Below, piece after piece: positions 49,401 through 54,800 of a DNA stretch of 64,000 nucleotides. Below the pieces are notes generated by a model. The model searched no databases. It was not told the DNA's origin and saw nothing but the letters and a program-made list of their open reading frames with translations. The stretch comes from Anolis sagrei (Eukaryota; Chordata; Lepidosauria; Squamata; Anolidae): positions 173,274,040 to 173,338,039 of the forward strand of contig NC_090025.1 of NCBI RefSeq assembly GCF_037176765.1, read 5' to 3'. Both the position numbers and the translations under genes were made by a program. Within the stretch, counting starts at the first letter, position 1, and each line of letters opens with the position of its first letter.

Positions 49401-49495
49401 AGCCTATTTCACCGGAGATCAGTAGTACCAAGGTGAACGTGGCAGAGCTAAAGGCCTGGACCTGGCCAGAGGCAAAGAGATGGAAGCTGTCTTAG
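17018..49495 (+). CDS. Bifunctional pseudouridine-5'-phosphate glycosidase / pseudouridine kinase, 18 coding exons, complete
   Basis: Coding exons: 17018-17102, 18327-18441, 19628-19802, 20446-20557, 21932-22038, 23128-23254, 24363-24483, 26181-26266, 28281-28411, 30284-30343, 32193-32259, 36742-36836, 38272-38400, 42246-42360, 43042-43179, 46125-46291, 47373-47461, 49300-49495. All introns are GT-AG, every codon split across a junction reads in frame, and the total is 2115 nt (704 aa plus stop), about the size I expect for this fusion family. Residues 1-29 are basic and lack acidic residues, like a mitochondrial presequence. Residues about 30-345 form the PsuG glycosidase and about 354-690 the PfkB-family kinase. 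Together they should convert pseudouridine, via its 5'-phosphate, to uracil and ribose 5-phosphate. The ATG was chosen because it is in frame, has A at -3 and follows a possible acceptor (TTCACTTAAAG). The enzyme call is by motif recognition. I give no symbol because none is standard in human. Confidence 0.93.
17205..17310. mobile_element. Palindromic GAAGCATT-CTCCTGACGTTTC element, single arm
   Basis: AGTTTTCTAGGCTGTATGG, then AGAAGCATTATCTCCTGACG, then CATCTATAGCAGGCATCCTC, correspond to one arm of the family seen whole at 59913-60145. It lies in intron 1 of the enzyme gene. Confidence 0.65.
18764..18798. repeat. (GATA)n microsatellite
   Basis: About nine GATA units lie immediately before a SINE in intron 2 of the enzyme gene. 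Confidence 0.85.
18817..19130 (+). mobile_element. Sauria-type SINE
   Basis: The tRNA-like head is AGGAGCCCTGGTGGCACAG with a B-box-like GGTTCAAATCC. The body has CATGCAAATGTGAATAGATC. The 3' part, AGTCGGACATGACTGAACTTAG then AACCTTTACCTTTAC, is the BovB-related tail that marks squamate Sauria SINEs. Confidence 0.85.
20805..21000 (+). mobile_element. L2-type LINE 3' end
   Basis: It has TGTAAGCCACCCCGAGTCCC, then TATAAAAATAAAG, then TTATTATTATATT. Confidence 0.75.
21170..21400 (-). mobile_element. L2-type LINE 3' end (reverse)
   Basis: It begins TTTATTTATTTATTTATTTA, then TATCCCACCCTTC, then GGGGACTCAGAGCGGC, the complement of the L2 tail. Confidence 0.75.
21540..21770 (+). mobile_element. 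L2-type LINE 3' end
   Basis: It ends with GTGAGTCGCCCCAAGTCCGC, then GGGTGGGATAGAAATTAAG. Confidence 0.65.
22115..22620 (-). mobile_element. L2-type LINE fragment (reverse)
   Basis: It starts ATTTATTTATTTAAAATATT, then GGGGACTCAGGGCGGAGC, and continues into the reverse of the coding end (GAGAAGGCCCTGTCTCTCGTC). It lies 75 bases after exon 5. Confidence 0.75.
23492..24176. mobile_element. SPIN-type hAT transposon (non-autonomous)
   Basis: The left terminus is CAGTGTTTCTCAACCTGGGGG, followed by AGACCATCAGGAAACACAG. The right part has ATTACGATTCATAACTTTAG, TTACAGTTATGAAGTAGTAAC and CACCACAACATGAGGGACTG, the diagnostic SPIN 3' sequence as I remember it. Exact 8-bp duplications TTCTAGAG flank it (23484-23491 and 24177-24184). 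The centre holds an internal duplication of a block with GTGCCAAGTTTGGTTCAATTC and TAGGTGAACTACAACTTC. No transposase frame is present. It lies in intron 6 of the enzyme gene. Confidence 0.9.
24279..24302. repeat. (AG)n microsatellite
   Basis: A short pure AG run, 60 bases before exon 7. Confidence 0.85.
24770..25545 (+). mobile_element. L2-type LINE, 3' end with coding remnant
   Basis: It encodes [20 protein letters not shown] and [20 protein letters not shown]. The 3' end is a decayed GCTTTGAGTCCCCCTGGGGG tail then ATAAATGAAG. Confidence 0.8.
25768..26062. mobile_element. Tigger-like DNA transposon
   Basis: The left end is GAATATCCTTTATCCAAAATG, CTTGGGCCGAGAAGTGTTTTGG. The right end is GGATTTTGGAGTATTTGGG, then AATTCCAGATAAAGGATGC. 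It is nearly full length for this non-autonomous family. Confidence 0.6.
26290..26455 (-). mobile_element. tRNA-derived SINE fragment (reverse)
   Basis: TGTGCCTTCAGGTCCGCTG, TGACTTATGGAAACC and GCTTTGCCATTGCCTTCCTC match the family at 4462 and 55417. It starts 24 bases after the exon 8 donor. Confidence 0.6.
27905..28190 (+). mobile_element. Sauria-type SINE
   Basis: GTTAAACTGCTGAGCTGCTG, then GCGGTTCAAATCTGG, then GTCAGACACGACTAGACTTAATG and AACCTTTACCTTTC at the 3' end. The 5' end is truncated. It lies 90 bases before exon 9. Confidence 0.8.
28710..29195. mobile_element. hAT element, CAGGCCYGTAGC family
   Basis: The termini are CAGGCCTGTAGCAAGG and TTGGCTACGGCCCTG. Exact 8-bp repeats GTGGGAGG flank it (28702-28709 and 29196-29203). 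Internal G runs and C runs face each other as in the copy at 15921. Confidence 0.88.
29223..29501 (-). mobile_element. LINE C-terminal fragment with C2H2-like motif
   Basis: The minus strand encodes [20 protein letters not shown]. CxxC...SRIGL.SHxRTH motifs occur at the end of LINE proteins that carry the HVVRMPD reverse-transcriptase end seen at 12380. It is not a host zinc-finger gene. Confidence 0.6.
29665..29800 (+). mobile_element. tRNA-derived SINE fragment
   Basis: CATGGTTTGAGTGCTGGACTAC, then GGGTCATTATAAGGTGGAGTTG, then ATTTGAAGGCAA, follow the forward order of the family whose reverse copy is at 55417. Confidence 0.55.
30284..49495 (+). CDS. PsuK half (exons 10-18): PfkB-type pseudouridine kinase domain
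   Basis: Exons 10-18 encode residues 354-704. Exon 10 gives [20 protein letters not shown], whose GGxNxD is the sugar-binding start of PfkB/ribokinase folds. Exons 11-12 give [17 protein letters not shown] (PfkB signature 1), followed by [10 protein letters not shown]. Exon 13 gives [23 protein letters not shown], and exon 15 carries [17 protein letters not shown]. The junction of exons 17 and 18 builds [18 protein letters not shown], which fits PfkB signature 2; Asp639 is the predicted catalytic base. The fusion matches the layout of eukaryotic pseudouridine-metabolising proteins, in which bacterial-type PsuK is joined behind PsuG. Oddities: the exon 10 donor is weak (GTTGTT) with L2 sequence almost abutting it, and introns 15 and 16 hold large LINE insertions. 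Confidence 0.93.
30346..30430 (-). mobile_element. L2-type LINE 3' end abutting exon 10
   Basis: GTTTATTATTCTTATTCTTA, then GTACCCCAATTTTTCTCC, then GGAGACTCAAAGTGGC, is the reverse of an L2 tail. It begins two to three bases after the last base of exon 10. Confidence 0.65.
30431..30642. mobile_element. tRNA-derived SINE head (+) cut by a CR1 3' end (-)
   Basis: AATGGTTTGAGTACTGGACTC then CAGGGTTCAAATCTCC is a forward SINE head. At about 30542 it gives way to CATAGAATCATAGAAGC, AAGTTGGAAGAGACCTCATGG, the reverse of a CR1 3' terminus. Confidence 0.7.
30654..30788. mobile_element. hAT-like MITE, CAGTGGTTCCCAACC type
   Basis: The termini are CAGTGGTTCCCAACCTTTGG and CCAAAGGTTGGGAAACACTG. The flanks CCTTAGAG and CTTTTGAG match at six of eight positions. 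Confidence 0.75.
31742..31870 (-). mobile_element. LINE 3' tail (reverse), clade uncertain
   Basis: CAATCCAATCCAATCC, then AATAAGTCTTTATTGGCC, looks like the reverse of a LINE 3' end with a short terminal repeat. TCAGTTTACAGTCAC is locally duplicated near 31853 and 31881. Confidence 0.45.
32525..32615. mobile_element. hAT-like MITE, CAGGCATGGGCAAAC family, short copy
   Basis: This 91-bp element has termini CAGGCATGAGCAAAC and GTTTGCCCATGCCTG. Exact 8-bp repeats ATTTAGAC flank it (32517-32524 and 32616-32623). Confidence 0.88.
32783..33108 (-). mobile_element. Sauria-type SINE (reverse)
   Basis: AAAGGTAAAGATTTCCCC, then TAAGTCTAGTCGTGTCC, then GGTTTAACCC-like complement ending ACCACTGGGAGCTC, is the complement of the Sauria SINE at 18817. 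Confidence 0.8.
33247..33397 (-). mobile_element. L2-type LINE 3' end (reverse), interrupted by a SINE
   Basis: AATAATAAATAATAAAACTTT, then ATAGACCGCCC, then GGGGACTCAGGACAGTTTAC. It continues after the SINE at about 33660. Confidence 0.75.
33398..33659 (-). mobile_element. tRNA-derived SINE with target duplication (reverse)
   Basis: It has GAGTGACTTGAGGAACTGC, then GAGAATTGGCCGTCTGC, then CTTTAACCCATTGCACC at the head. TAATAATGACAG occurs on both sides, giving a 12-bp target duplication. The same family is at 37895, 42508, 43538/45056, 50166 and 56103. Confidence 0.8.
35142..35385. repeat. 121-bp tandem duplication
   Basis: Two units start at AATCTTTAAAATCAC (35142) and AATCTTAAAAATCAC (35263). 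They share GGTCTGAGCTACTCTAACATCC and TCTAAGGTTTCAAAGAGAGG with only a few differences. The unit does not match another recognised repeat in the window. Confidence 0.85.
35733..36575. mobile_element. Tigger-like element split by an L2 LINE
   Basis: The left end is GAATATCCCTTACCCAAAATG (35739 onwards). The rest resumes after 36302 with GATCTTGGAGGTGATACC and ends GGAGTATTTTGAAATTCTGG, then ATAAGGGATATT. The L2 insertion lies between. Confidence 0.6.
35785..36302 (+). mobile_element. L2-type LINE 3' fragment
   Basis: It encodes [20 protein letters not shown] and ends GCCTTGAGCCGCCTGCATGC, then AAATAAATAAATG. It interrupts the Tigger-like element. Confidence 0.8.
37895..38140 (-). mobile_element. 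tRNA-derived SINE (reverse)
   Basis: GACTTGAAATGGCAAGTCGC, then GAGAATTGGCCATCTGCC, then AAGGGTTTAACCCATTGTGC at the head. It lies 130 bases before exon 13. Confidence 0.75.
40135..40650 (+). mobile_element. L2-type LINE 3' fragment
   Basis: GAGAGAGAGGGCCTTCTCCGC, CTCTGGAACTCCCTCCC and a tail AACCACCCTTCGGGGGGAG, then GGAAATAAAG, fit an L2 3' end of a different subfamily. Confidence 0.65.
40756..41480 (-). mobile_element. Non-LTR retrotransposon 3' fragment (reverse)
   Basis: The minus strand encodes [20 protein letters not shown], homologous to the plus-strand copy at 10440-10938. The tail is ATTTATTTATTTATTTATC. Confidence 0.65.
41486..41541. repeat. AAT/ATT and (GTT)n simple repeat
   Basis: ATAATAATAATTATTATTAT is followed by about nine GTT units. 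Confidence 0.85.
42508..42725 (+). mobile_element. tRNA-derived SINE
   Basis: GAAGCCCCTGGTGGCACAGTG head, GGTGGTTTGAATCTGGGG B-box region and the 3' end AATTTTCTCACACCAGAAGC. It starts about 150 bases after exon 14. Confidence 0.8.
43348..43402. repeat. (TCTG)n(TCTA)n microsatellite
   Basis: A compound tetranucleotide run, continued by decayed TCTA units to about 43530. It lies 170 bases after exon 15. Confidence 0.9.
43594..44268 (-). mobile_element. L2-type LINE fragment (reverse), left arm of inverted pair
   Basis: The reverse strand encodes [20 protein letters not shown] and [19 protein letters not shown]. The 3' tail is at the left end (ATAATAATAAACC). Confidence 0.85.
44269..45055 (+). 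mobile_element. L2-type LINE 3' fragment, right arm of inverted pair
   Basis: A 184-codon open frame encodes [40 protein letters not shown] and [20 protein letters not shown]. The tail is GTAAGCCGCCCTGAGTCCCC, then AAATAAATAAATAAATAAA. The uninterrupted frame marks it as one of the youngest LINE copies here. Confidence 0.88.
45716..45850. mobile_element. hAT-like MITE, CAGTGGTTCTCAAC family
   Basis: The termini are CAGTAGTTCGCAACC and GTTGAGAACCACTG. The flanks CTCTAGAT and GTCTAGAG match at six of eight positions and are centred on TA. Confidence 0.8.
46655..47162 (+). mobile_element. BovB/RTE LINE, 3' fragment
   Basis: With frame breaks it encodes [57 protein letters not shown] and [10 protein letters not shown], all typical of the BovB reverse-transcriptase end. 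The 3' end is AACTGAAGGAATAAACAATG, close to the BovB terminus. It fills about half of intron 16. Confidence 0.8.
48578..48795. mobile_element. Palindromic GAAGCATT-CTCCTGACGTTTC element
   Basis: GTTGAAGGCTTTCATGACTC starts the left arm; GTTTGGGAAGCATTCTC and CATCTATGGCTGGGATCC follow. The right arm mirrors it with GAGAGAATGCTTCCTGAACATGG and ends near AAACTCACCGC. Confidence 0.75.
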
Positions 49496-49668
49496 ACCTC
49501 CTGCTTCAAGATCTCCACGACACCACATCCGACTGCACAGGGGATAGGTACAGACGACCCAGAGGTCCTTCCTGAAGCCTTTCTTTGAAATGGAGCCAAA
49601 GATTGTTAATCTCTCTACCTCAGCTCTCCCTATTCTGTATTGCTATGTCTGTCTACTCTGCATTAAAA

Positions 49669-49674
49669 AATAAA
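49669..49674 (+). terminator. Poly(A) signal of the pseudouridine enzyme gene
   Basis: A canonical AATAAA lies 174 bases after the stop codon (TAG, 49493-49495) and is followed by T-rich sequence. It is the first such hexamer after the stop and would give a short 3' UTR of about 190-200 bases. Confidence 0.65.
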
Positions 49675-50165
49675 CTTTTTTTAAAAAAAATCCCACACCT
49701 AAGATCTTTACATCGACAAAGGATGCACATCCAGAAACAATACACTTCTTTAAATAAAGAAATCTGTCAGGAAGACCAAATATGTCCCCCAACTTGCATT
49801 ACACTAGTTTTGAAAAAATATTTTTTTAAACTATTATTCCATAACTCTCCCAGCAAGCATGGCTATTGGCTAGGGGAATCTAGTAGCCAGCTGCAGTCCA
49901 GAATACAGGCAATCCCCATGTTACAAACAAGGTTCTGTAAGTTTTTTCTTAAGTTGAATTTCTATGTAAGTTGGAACAGGTACATTTTAAGTGTAACTCC
50001 AGCCAAAAAAACAAATAAAGCTTTGGATTGCATTGGGAAGGATTAACATCCCTGTGATTATTTTTTTCTGTCTGTGCCCCTGTTCAGAAAATTTCACATC
50101 TCTTTCTGTCCCTGTGATAATTGGATTTTGAAAAAGAAATGGCATATTATGGAAACAAAGATTGG

Positions 50166-50462
50166 TTTGTTTTTTTGGTCGTGTCAGGAGTGACTTGAGA
50201 AACTGCAAGTCGCTTCTGGTGTGAGATAATTGGCCATTTGCAAAGACGATGCCCAGGGAACACCCAGATGATTTGTTTCTTTTTTTAAAAAATGTACCGG
50301 ACGCCCGGATGATTTGATGTTTTTATCATCCTTGTGGGAGGCTTCTCTCATGTCCCTGCATGAGAAGCTGGAGTTGATAGAGGGAGCTCATCCGCCTCTT
50401 CCCGGATTCGAACCTACGACCTGTCGGTCTTCAGTCCTGCTGGTACAGGGGTTTAACCCACA
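50166..50462 (-). mobile_element. tRNA-derived SINE (reverse)
   Basis: GTGTCAGGAGTGACTTGAG, AACTGCAAGTCGCTTCTGG, GATTCGAACCTACGACC (reverse B-box) and GGGGTTTAACCCA at the head. The middle has a duplicated CCAGATGATTTG / CCCGGATGATTTG segment around a TTTTTTAAAAAATG insert. Confidence 0.8.
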
Positions 50463-50832
50463 AAGATTGGTGAGAAAGCTTCAGTGGAGACACTTTTTCC
50501 CCATGATAACTCAGGAGTGAATTTCACTACTCGGGGTTGATTTCCCTCACTTCCTGTTATCTGGCCCTCATTCTTAACCATGAGTCATTTGTAATTTGGG
50601 CAGTGCCTGTATCAGATACTGTAGGTAATATTTCCGAGGAAGGGACTGGCAAAGCCATCCCTGAGTATGCCTCACCTAAGAATATCTATGAAATTCAAGG
50701 GGTGCTATAAATTGATGGGCCACTTGAAGGCATGCATGCATGCACATATGTGCGCACACACACATTTAATCCCTGATCATTGGCCATGTTGAATGGGATC
50801 AACAGGGATGGTGATCCCACATATCTTTAGGG

Positions 50833-50967
50833 CAGTGGTTCTCAACTTGTGGGTCCCCAGGTGTTTTGGCCTACAATGCCTAGAAATCCCAGCCAGTTTA
50901 CCAGCTGTTAGGATTTCTGGGAGTTGAAGGCCAAAACATCTGGGGACCCACAAGCTGAGAACCGCTG
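50833..50967. mobile_element. hAT-like MITE, CAGTGGTTCTCAAC family
   Basis: The termini are CAGTGGTTCTCAAC and GCTGAGAACCGCTG. The flanks CTTTAGGG and CTCTAGGG match at seven of eight positions and are centred on TA. Confidence 0.85.
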
Positions 50968-51693
50968 CTCTAGGGCCTCTCCCTTTTAAAATACTATACC
51001 ACGGGATGAAATAGTTGTTCCCTGTAGTGGAGAACCAGGTATTTGAAAGACCAAATAATACATCAGATTTCAAGTGGTTGTGTTTGTAGTGATATTACAT
51101 TATTATGTATAATGTCAAATAACTGTTATCACTAAGGGATGTAAGTCTGCAGACGTTAAGATCACTCAAGTGGAGTACGTTCATTTCACAAATTAATGAA
51201 AAGGGAATACAGATTAGAGGATAGTTCTCATTCAGGCTGTATTTCTGCAAATTTTTACATTCTTTTTGGCTTAAAATTCTTCCAAAATACACATTTTAGA
51301 GGAAAATCCCAGTTTCTAAAATTATATATGTATTACTGAACTGCACTAGAACTGGATCAGTCCATCCTTAGCTGCCATCACTCAGGAGGGCTGATGTGCT
51401 GGAAAAATGCTACAAAAATCAGGAAAATGCCTCTATTAACTAAAAACACTTTGTCCAGCCCGGGCAAGCATTTTTACCAGCAAAGCTCCCCAGTGCCTTG
51501 AAACACCTGCTTAGTCAAAGAGAAAGGAAAAGAAAAATGTTCCATTAGCCCAACAATGGCGAAAGATGGCATCACTGGGATGGGAGCATGTGGTTGCCCT
51601 TACAAAGAAATTGGGTGTTGCTAAAGAGGTGGGGGCATATTGGAAAAAGAAGAGAATTTTCCAAACAGGAGGGGCAAGCATAGGAACTCAGAT

Positions 51694-51702
51694 GCATAAA
51701 AG
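51694..51702 (+). promoter_or_regulatory. TATA-like box of the secreted-protein gene
   Basis: CATAAAAGG lies about 150 bases before the start codon at 51846. A start site some 30 bases downstream would leave a 5' UTR of about 115-120 bases. There is no CpG island here, so a TATA-type, tissue-restricted promoter is plausible. This is inferred from one short motif. Confidence 0.4.
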
Positions 51703-51845
51703 GGCTTTAACCAGCCATGCAAAAAAGACAGAGGTCAAATTCATACATGCATGCATGTGTGGCTGCTTTTGATTCCTAGCTCCAAAGCGACACATCTTTT
51801 TGCCTCGATAGACAGCAGGGAGAGCACATCAAGGCTGAAAGGACT

Positions 51846-54800
51846 ATGAGAGGTTCAAGGCTGGCCACCCTGGCTGTACTTTCAATGCAGCTTTGTTTCC
51901 TGGCTCAGGCTGATGGGAGATTTGTTGGGAAAGGACTGGTTGCTGAGGAAGACCCTCCAAAGGCTAGAAGAGCCAGGAGGACTTTTGACACATTCCCTGA
52001 AGGAGACAAAGAGGCCAAAACTGAAAAGCAGAATTCCGGCAGAATGCGGAAGGCAAAAAGAGAAGCCAAAGCTGGTGATGGAATTCATAGCAAAGTTTCA
52101 AACAAGCCATGGTCGGAAAGCAGAAAGCAGAAGGCAGGTGGCAGGGGGAAAATGCCCCAACTTCCTCCTCCAAAAACTAAAAACCAAGGGTTTCAGACCT
52201 ATTTGGAAGGCCATGGGAAGTTTAATACTGACACGGTGAGTAAGTTCTCTTCCGCTTTTGCTCTTGTCCAATTGGTGTTGAAATCTTACCCTCAACAGAT
52301 ATCTGGTCCATTCTAAAATTATGAGCAAATGGTGACTAGATCTGGTGGGACAAATGGGTGACAGTTCCAAAATGTAAAATACTAAGATATAATACATGAT
52401 ATAGACATCTTCTCTTGCCATTAGTCTCCTCTGGAGGAGATAATATGATAGATTAGGTGAGGTAGAGATGAGCAAGCCTGACAGTATGCTGCATCCAGGA
52501 CTCCCTACTTCTCTGCAAGAATTGCACAGACAGACTTCTGTACAGACTGATAACCAGTAAGCCGCGGGGTGCCACGGGGCTCCATCCTGAGTCTGGTGCT
52601 CTTGAATGTCTATAACAGTGGTTCTCAATCTTTTCTTGACCAGGAACCACATTGACCAGGGACCACTTGACCAGGGACCATTTGACCAGAGACCATCCTC
52701 CAACATTAGTATCAAAAGAGTTACAAATCAATTTTTGATTTGGTTTGGTGATTTGGGGTGCTGATTCAGAAAATGGCATTGAATAGACCACATTAGCTGT
52801 AGTTTCTGATACAGAATGTATGCCATCCAGTAGTTGCCATCTGCTCATTCACAGAAAACCACATTAATAACCATAGAGGGGATATTAATCTCAGTCTATC
52901 ACCCTTGTAAATTGTGCAAATAAAGAGTACATGTTTTACAGTTTCGATTTTATCCTCCCCACAAGGGCAAACTCTGTGCTTGACAAAAGGGTAACAGAAC
53001 AGGTGGCCAAATTTCTCTTTGCAGCGGCCAAAAAGCCACAAGTACTTCATGAATAACCTGTAAGTGCTAAAAGTGTAACAAAGAGTACTCAGGAGACTTT
53101 TTACTAATCGGCAGTCAGTTCCTGTTTTAGATTATAAAGACAGTCATTCAACGCTGATGCTTGCTTTCATTAATAATAAGCCAAATGTAATGTTTTTAAT
53201 TACTTAAATGTTGTGTTCCATCCATCTACTTTCACTTGACTTAGCCGATGGTTTGTTGACCGAAATAAAAGCTACTGAACTGAACTGATATTTAATTATC
53301 TAGAGCAGCAGACATTAGTTTGGGGCTCGCGGCTCACCAGTGATCTATGGCCCACAGGTTGGGAACCACTGGTCTATAAGAAACCCTGAAGTTAAAGTCA
53401 AAAGGGGGTTTAAAATGGGGTGCCCTCACTATGCTGGTGAACCAATATTTCTTTATCATCAAAGAGTTGGCTAAGGCTGTGTAAGTACTGGACCAGCGCC
53501 TGGATACTGTAATGAGATCAATAAAAATACAAATATGTATGGTGTTGATGGGAATGGGACATGACCACTGTGCGTGAGGAGGAGCCAGTCCTTCATGTCA
53601 CTTCATTTGCCGAGGATCCTGGCTCTTTTTCATTTCTTTTGTGACAGTTTTCTGTCACCCTCACAAAGAAGGTAGAGGAGATCAGTAACACATTGCAAAC
53701 ATGAAGAGGAAAAACTGGAACCCCGCAGATCTGCTTCCTCCTCCTCTTCCTGTGTTCTGTGAGTCTCTGTTCCTCTGGAATTACTTTACTTTTGCCTGGG
53801 CAAAAATGAGATTCACAGATGCAGGAAGAAGAGCCTGATCAGCCAGGGAAATGCCTTCTGTTACCTGCATGCCATGAGTCTCGCTCACTCAGGAAAAAAC
53901 AAACAAGCAAAACAGAGACTGGTGGCGTGCACACTTCTCAACCAACCATCCCATTCACTAAGTTTGGGAGTTTTTTTCTTAAAATTCCATGTCAGGAACA
54001 TCTTGAGAAACTGCAAGTCACTTCTAGTGTGAGAGGATTGGCCATCTGCAAGGACATTGCCCAGGGCAATATCTGAGCTACTAATCTGAACTCCTATAAA
54101 TTATTGACTTTGAACTTATTTTAACGTGTTTATATTACTTTAACTGCATGCTGCCCTGAGAGCTAATGGTGGAGGGTGGGATATAAACAAACAAGTAAAC
54201 AAGCAAACATATTTGCAGTAGATGTGTCCACAATTGAAATATCCCTCATTTTATAACAGAGAAGAAATCCCCAGTAACTCACACGTGGACTTTTTGTTTG
54301 ATCAAAGTAGCTGTCAACAAAATTCAGCTGATTTTCCATGCCCCTTAAGAGCTGGGAGATGGTCACAAATTCAACAGGCACAGTATTCTGAATGATTGTC
54401 AATCCAGATTGGGAAAAGCTGCGTAACTGGAGTTATTGCCTCCTAAGGAGTACAGATCTTTAGGAACACCCAAAAATGTGTTATATCAAAATATTGACTG
54501 TAATGTGGTCTCCTTTTATTAAAAGTTACGCTGGACCTTGATTATCATAAAAGCTTATAACTGAATAAATACTAGAGTTAGCAGAGAAAAACAAGGACTG
54601 ATATTATGATGGATTCTCCTTTCTTTTCTTGTCAGTATTCCTGTCCTGGGATTCGCTCAAAGGACTGCAGAAAACCTTCAGACTGTGATGGCTGCTTGGG
54701 CCTCTATACCTGCAAACTGCCACGGGGGAAGTGCAACCTCAAAGCAGTTTCTCGCCAAACAGGTACCCCATTAATACAATAGAAACGTATCTCCCAAATG

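Larger units (their letters stand above)
49676..51690. other. Intergenic interval between the enzyme gene and the secreted-protein gene
   Basis: It contains one SINE (50166-50462), one MITE (50833-50967) and short CA and ATGC runs near 50733-50764. No coding sequence was recognised. The last 300 bases before 51690 are free of recognised repeats and would hold the proximal promoter. Confidence 0.6.

Noticed and set aside
52793-53050. Minus-strand frame with CPCGEDKIETVKH
   Set aside because: It is a LINE C-terminal motif inside a hAT-type element, antisense to the secreted-protein gene.
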